DNA of 64,000 nucleotides, taken from assembly GCA_018676675.1 (NCBI GenBank), contig JABHEG010000012.1, forward strand, positions 1-64,000, in the 5' to 3' direction. Below, piece by piece: positions 60,524 through 64,000 of this stretch. Each line of letters starts with the position of its first letter. The stretch's first letter is position 1. The stretch is from Lentisphaerota bacterium (GTDB lineage: Bacteria; Verrucomicrobiota; Lentisphaeria; Oligosphaerales; JABHEG01). The position numbers were made by a program, and so were the translations under genes. A model generated the notes under the pieces. That model was not told the origin of the DNA. It saw only the letters and a list, made by a program, of their open reading frames with translations, and made no database searches.

Positions 60524-61510
60524 ATGAAGAAGTTCATCAACAATCCCGACGACCTCACCGCCGAACTGCTTGAAGGCCTGGCGATGGCCTACCCGCAGAC
60601 GGTCAAGCTTGAGTCCGAGAAACTGGTCTGCCGCGCAACCCCGAAGTCAACGGACAAAGTGGCCTTGCTTACCCTGGGTGGTGCCGGCCATGAACCCGCC
60701 CTTCAGGGATGGGTTGGACCCGGCATGCTCGACATCGCTGTGGTTGGCGACATCTGGGCGGCTCCTGGCCCGGTAAATGTCCTGGAAGCCATGCAGATGC
60801 TCAAACGCGATGCGGGTACGCTCCTGGTCACCCTCAACCATTCCGGCGATGTCATGTGTGCCGACATGGCCAAGGAAATGGCCGAGTTGGAGGGGATCAC
60901 GGTAAAGGAAGTCCTGACCACTGAAGAGATCCGCCCAACTGCAGAAGAAGAAGGACGTGGCCTCGGTGGCTGTCTCATCATCTGCAAAGTCGCCGGCGCA
61001 GCAGCAGAACGCGGCATGGATCTCGACCAGGTCTACCGGATTGCGGACAAAGTGAACAGCAACATGGGGACCATTGCCGTCCTCTCAGAGATCGCCACGC
61101 ATCCATCAACCGGTGACGAGTGTGGCGAGATGGGTGACGACGAGATGGAGATCTGTGCCGGCCAGCATGGTGAAGGCGGCGGCGTCCGCATGGACATGAA
61201 GTCCGCCAAGGACACGGCCGATCTGCTCTCACAGAGGATCATTGATCGGCTTGGTCTGGCAGCAGGCGATGAGATCCTGTTGATCGTCAACGGCTCCGGC
61301 AAGACCACCATGATGGAAATGCTCATCACCTTTGCCGACGCAGCGAAATACTTCGAGGCAAAAGGTATCAGCGTGGTCCGCGGAAGAACTGGGGAATTCC
61401 TGACTGTCCAGGAAGCCGCCGGTTACCAGATGATCGCATGCAAACTTGATGATGAGATCAGAGAACTGTGGGACGCGCCATGTGACACGCCCTTCTTCAC
61501 AGTCGCCTGA
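60524..61510 (+). CDS. dhaK: Dihydroxyacetone-kinase-type subunit DhaK
   Basis: The product is 328 residues with AAGG before the ATG. It is the sugar-binding subunit of a DhaK/DhaL kinase. LTLGGAGHEP gives His56 and LNHSGDVM gives Asp109, matching the E. coli catalytic residues in position. His215 in QHGEGG is the equivalent of E. coli His218, the residue that binds the ketone covalently as a hemiaminal. The surrounding loop (CAGQHGEGGG) differs from the usual GIHGEPG, which may alter substrate choice; erythrulose kinases are known in this family. It is cytoplasmic and acts with DhaL, 18 bp downstream. No DhaM phosphotransfer subunit is in the window. Confidence 0.9.
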   Translation: MKKFINNPDDLTAELLEGLAMAYPQTVKLESEKLVCRATPKSTDKVALLTLGGAGHEPALQGWVGPGMLDIAVVGDIWAAPGPVNVLEAMQMLKRDAGTLLVTLNHSGDVMCADMAKEMAELEGITVKEVLTTEEIRPTAEEEGRGLGGCLIICKVAGAAAERGMDLDQVYRIADKVNSNMGTIAVLSEIATHPSTGDECGEMGDDEMEICAGQHGEGGGVRMDMKSAKDTADLLSQRIIDRLGLAAGDEILLIVNGSGKTTMMEMLITFADAAKYFEAKGISVVRGRTGEFLTVQEAAGYQMIACKLDDEIRELWDAPCDTPFFTVA

Positions 61511-61528
61511 CCTCGAGGAGGAGCCGGC

Positions 61529-62158
61529 ATGTCAGCGTTCAGTAAAGCAATCTTCGCGGAAATGCTCAAACAGGCAGAAGCCAACATTGCGGCAGAGCAC
61601 GAGAATCTGTCCAAGTTGGACGCTGCCACCGGCGACGGTGACCACGGCATAGCAATGTCGCGGACCATGAAGGCGATCGGCGTCGCGGTCGAGGAGGCAG
61701 CGGACAAGTCCATGGGCGACATGCTCAAGTCTGTCGCGATGAAGGTGATGACCTGCGATGGCGGCTCAACCAGTCCGCTGCTGGGATCCTACTTCCTCGG
61801 CCTCGCGTCAGCAGCAACGGCCGATGAGCTTACCCCGGAGGAAACCGCAGCAGTGTTCCAAGCCGGTCTGGACAGATTCCAGAAGACCAGCAAGGCCCAG
61901 CTTGGCGACAAGACCATGCTCGATGCCCTGCGTCCGGCAACGGAAGCCCTTGGCGAAGCGCTGACTGGCAACAAGAGTCTGGGTGAAGCGTTCTCGGCAG
62001 CAGCTGAAGCAGCGACCGAGGGGGCCGAGAAAACCAAAGCGTACGTCGCTAAGTTCGGGCGAGCCAGAACCATGGGCGAACGGGCGATCGGTCACTATGA
62101 TCCAGGCGCGGTGAGCATCTCGCACATATTCCGCGGCTTTGCAGCTGCGGTCTCCTGA
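61529..62158 (+). CDS. dhaL: Dihydroxyacetone-kinase-type subunit DhaL
   Basis: The product is 209 residues with GAGGAGGAG before the ATG. It is the nucleotide-binding subunit. The Asp cluster that holds Mg-ADP is present (DAATGDGDHG: Asp31, Asp36, Asp38), as are GDKTMLDALRP and GRARTMGERAIGHYDPGA, the typical DhaL end. In PTS-type systems DhaM recharges bound ADP; in ATP-type systems DhaK and DhaL are fused. Here they are separate, yet no dhaM is seen, so the phosphate donor is uncertain. It sits between dhaK and lsrF. Confidence 0.92.
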   Translation: MSAFSKAIFAEMLKQAEANIAAEHENLSKLDAATGDGDHGIAMSRTMKAIGVAVEEAADKSMGDMLKSVAMKVMTCDGGSTSPLLGSYFLGLASAATADELTPEETAAVFQAGLDRFQKTSKAQLGDKTMLDALRPATEALGEALTGNKSLGEAFSAAAEAATEGAEKTKAYVAKFGRARTMGERAIGHYDPGAVSISHIFRGFAAAVS

Positions 62159-62224
62159 GGACAACAAACACCTGACCGGGCTTCGCAGAAAGAAGCCTGA
62201 ACCAGAAGCGAAGGAAAGTCAGAA

Positions 62225-63100
62225 ATGGCGGATCGTGACGATATCAGAGATGGTAGTAATTTCGGCTTGGGCAAGCCGGTTGAGAATCAGAGCTTCTACC
62301 TCAAGGGATGTGACAACCTCGATTGGGGCGTAAAGGACCGGTTGTCGCGCATCTTCAGACCGGACACGGGTAAAACCGTCATGTTGGCGTTTGACCACGG
62401 TTTCATCATGGGACCGACGTCCGGACTCGAACGCATTGACTTGAGCATCGTCCCCATCGCGGAATACGCAGACTGCCTGATGGCTGCTCGCGGGATCATC
62501 CGCACCTGTATCCCGCCGAACACGCAGAAGCCGATCTGCCTGCGCGCTGACGCCGGCACCTCAATTCTGACGGACCTCAACAACAACGTGGTCCTGGATA
62601 TTGAGGACGCGATTCGTCTCAACGCATCTGCTGCCGCAGTGATGGTAGCCGTGGGAGATTCCGCGATGGAGGCGAAGACCATCGCCAATCTCTACAAGAT
62701 GGTGGACGCGGGAACGCGATATGGCATCCCCATAATGGGCGTAACCGCGGTCGGCAAAGAGATGACCCGCGATTCACGCTACTTCGGCTTGGCCTCACGT
62801 ATGTGTGCCGAAAACGGAGCCAGTATCGTCAAGACCTACTACTGCGAAGGCTTTGAGAAGGTAACGGCTTCCTGCCCCGTCCCAATCGTCATTGCCGGCG
62901 GCAAGAAGCTCCCGGAACTGGAAGCGTTGGAGCTGGCCAGCAACGCAATCAATGATGGCGCAGCCGGTGTGGACATGGGACGCAATGTCTTCCAATCGGA
63001 CGCTCCCGCCGCCATGATCCAGGCCGTAGCCGCGGTGGTTCATGAGGGGTTGAAGCCACAGGAAGCTCTCGATCTGTTCGAGACCCTCAAAAACGCCTAA
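62225..63100 (+). CDS. lsrF: LsrF-type phospho-AI-2 thiolase/aldolase
   Basis: The product is 291 residues with AAGGAAAG before the ATG. It is very close to E. coli LsrF from the first residues on (MADRDDI..., LKGCDNLDWGVKDRLSRIF, TVMLAFDHGF, GPTSGLERID, VPIVIAGGKKLPE, GVDMGRN.FQSD). Lys203 in IVKTYYCEGF aligns with the LsrF catalytic lysine. LsrF transfers an acetyl group from 3-hydroxy-5-phosphonooxypentane-2,4-dione to CoA, giving acetyl-CoA and dihydroxyacetone phosphate. No lsrK, lsrG or lsr transport gene is present here; DhaKL and the VOC protein occupy their places. The gene ends in a 4-bp convergent overlap with the SGNH hydrolase. Confidence 0.93.
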   Translation: MADRDDIRDGSNFGLGKPVENQSFYLKGCDNLDWGVKDRLSRIFRPDTGKTVMLAFDHGFIMGPTSGLERIDLSIVPIAEYADCLMAARGIIRTCIPPNTQKPICLRADAGTSILTDLNNNVVLDIEDAIRLNASAAAVMVAVGDSAMEAKTIANLYKMVDAGTRYGIPIMGVTAVGKEMTRDSRYFGLASRMCAENGASIVKTYYCEGFEKVTASCPVPIVIAGGKKLPELEALELASNAINDGAAGVDMGRNVFQSDAPAAMIQAVAAVVHEGLKPQEALDLFETLKNA

Positions 63101-63738
63101 GTCTCCCCCAAGACATCCCGCAATGCGGGCAAGATGGTGTCTGCAATAAGGCGCTGCCCCATGTTGTTCGGGTGGATGCCGTCAGGAATCATATCGTCCC
63201 GTTCAGGGCACTGCTGGAACGCGGCGAAGATATCGACCAGCGGGAGTCCGAACTCCCGGGAGAGCTCGCGAGTCGTCTCGGCGTACTGTTCGACCAGGTA
63301 GTTCAACCCGTTCTCGACATATGCCGGCACGTCTCTGAGCGAGTAGTTGCCGCTCATGGGAACAGAGGTGCACAACACGACTCGCGCACCGCTATCCGCG
63401 ATGTGCTGGATGATCTCCCGCATGCACGCTGCGAACACCGCAAGCGGCACACGTGGCGTATCGGCCACGCTGTCGGGTGGCCTGAAATAGCCGGCGTCGT
63501 TCGTACCGAGATTGATGACAACCCAGTCCGGGTTGTGTCGGAGAACATCCTTCTCAAGCCGCTCCCACACGAGTGGCGCAACGTCCGCGTCCACCCCCGC
63601 GTTGATAATCTTGACCGGGCGGCCGAGCTCCCGGTGGAGTTCTGCCTCCAGCAGCGTCTGCCAAGCTGTCTGCTCCGAGACCCCCGAAAGCCCCACAGAG
63701 CGTGTTGTTGAGTCGCCCAGGGCAACGATTGTGCTCAT
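63097..63738 (-). CDS. SGNH/GDSL-family hydrolase
   Basis: The product has 213 residues from the ATG at 63738 (GAGAGGAG upstream). No signal peptide is seen. SGNH blocks are clear: ALGDSTT (Ser nucleophile), NAGVDAD (Gly), NLGTNDAG (Asn) and DGIHPNNMG (Asp/His). Such enzymes remove acetyl or other acyl groups, often from carbohydrates. It lies 17 bp after the partial gene at the window edge, with which it is probably co-transcribed, and it converges on lsrF. Confidence 0.9.
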   Translation of the reverse strand: MSTIVALGDSTTRSVGLSGVSEQTAWQTLLEAELHRELGRPVKIINAGVDADVAPLVWERLEKDVLRHNPDWVVINLGTNDAGYFRPPDSVADTPRVPLAVFAACMREIIQHIADSGARVVLCTSVPMSGNYSLRDVPAYVENGLNYLVEQYAETTRELSREFGLPLVDIFAAFQQCPERDDMIPDGIHPNNMGQRLIADTILPALRDVLGET

Positions 63739-63755
63739 GACGGCTGTCTCCTCTC

Positions 63756-64000
63756 TCACTCTTCCAGTCCCTCGGGCATCCCCTGCCCTGCAGCCAGAAT
63801 CCATACGGGCTGGCAGAACGCCCACTGCCCCAGCCCCGGCTGCTGCTCAGGCCAACGCCTGTTGTCATTTTCACACTCAATCCGGACGTAGCCCTCATCA
63901 CCCACGAGGCAGTATTCGGCGGCTGAGGTATCTGCTTCGAGCAGCGTCCTTCCACCGTGGCCCACGAATCGGATGCGTCCCGCGTTCGGTGCGTTCACAG
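63756..64000 (-). CDS. C-terminal part of a PHP-like protein (cut by window edge)
   Basis: An open frame enters from beyond the window and ends at 63756. About 80 residues are visible (GGRTLLEADTSAAEYCLVGD, EGYVRIECEND, FCQPVWIL). The pattern of a YVRIE strand followed by a Trp/Pro-rich final strand is like the beta-rich end of predicted PHP-type metal-dependent phosphoesterases that follow sulfatases in related genomes. Identification is tentative because the catalytic part is outside. Same strand as, and 17 bp before, the SGNH hydrolase. Confidence 0.5.
   Translation of the reverse strand, partial: VNAPNAGRIRFVGHGGRTLLEADTSAAEYCLVGDEGYVRIECENDNRRWPEQQPGLGQWAFCQPVWILAAGQGMPEGLEE

Overview
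The window is a GC-rich bacterial segment, almost entirely coding, devoted to the breakdown of complex and probably sulfated polysaccharides. The mix of families points to a member of the PVC superphylum (Lentisphaerota, Kiritimatiellota or Planctomycetota) or to Candidatus Hydrogenedentota. These families are S1 sulfatases, DUF4091 and DUF4838 proteins, LamG proteins, right-handed beta-helix proteins, a DUF6785-type membrane protein and lipoproteins with loose lipoboxes. The sequence alone does not decide among these phyla. I saw no rRNA, tRNA, CRISPR array, transposase or phage gene.

Layout. 1-354 is a structured non-coding stretch. 355-5068 (minus) holds a six-hairpin glycosidase-like protein, a HEAT-repeat protein and an aldo/keto reductase. 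5311-5895 (plus) is a coiled-coil lipoprotein. 5906-14732 (minus) holds a DUF4091 protein, a beta-helix/LamG/FN3 protein, a sulfatase and a threonine-synthase-family PLP enzyme that overlaps the sulfatase by 4 bp. 15036-26963 (minus) is a compact run: a DUF6785-like multi-pass membrane protein, a beta-helix/PhoD-phosphatase fusion, two GH36-like proteins and a broken sulfatase. 27165-27334 is a gene fossil joining a GH43 start to a sulfatase-like tail. 27369-30381 (minus) encodes two lipoproteins, one of the alginate-lyase family, transcribed divergently from a LacI-type regulator at 30480.

From 31771 to 59091 the window continues with surface or secreted glycan proteins: DUF4838, DUF4091, two beta-propellers, a six-hairpin glycosidase, a 1346-residue LamG/CBM9/TIM-barrel protein, a sulfamidase-like sulfatase and a beta-helix protein. 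A cysteine-rich ferredoxin and an FAD oxidoreductase lie among them. The intergenic gaps repeatedly hold nested imperfect hairpins, and two of these share a conserved tail.

The right end, 59326-63100 (plus), looks like an operon of a different kind: a lipoprotein with a cupin sugar-isomerase-like domain, a small VOC protein, DhaK, DhaL and a close homologue of the AI-2 thiolase LsrF. It is followed by a convergent SGNH hydrolase and a partial gene. My reading is that the left and middle parts release and trim sugars outside the cytoplasm. The right-end operon may isomerise, phosphorylate and cleave an unusual ketose or dicarbonyl sugar inside the cell. That pathway is an inference and is the most interesting candidate system in the window.
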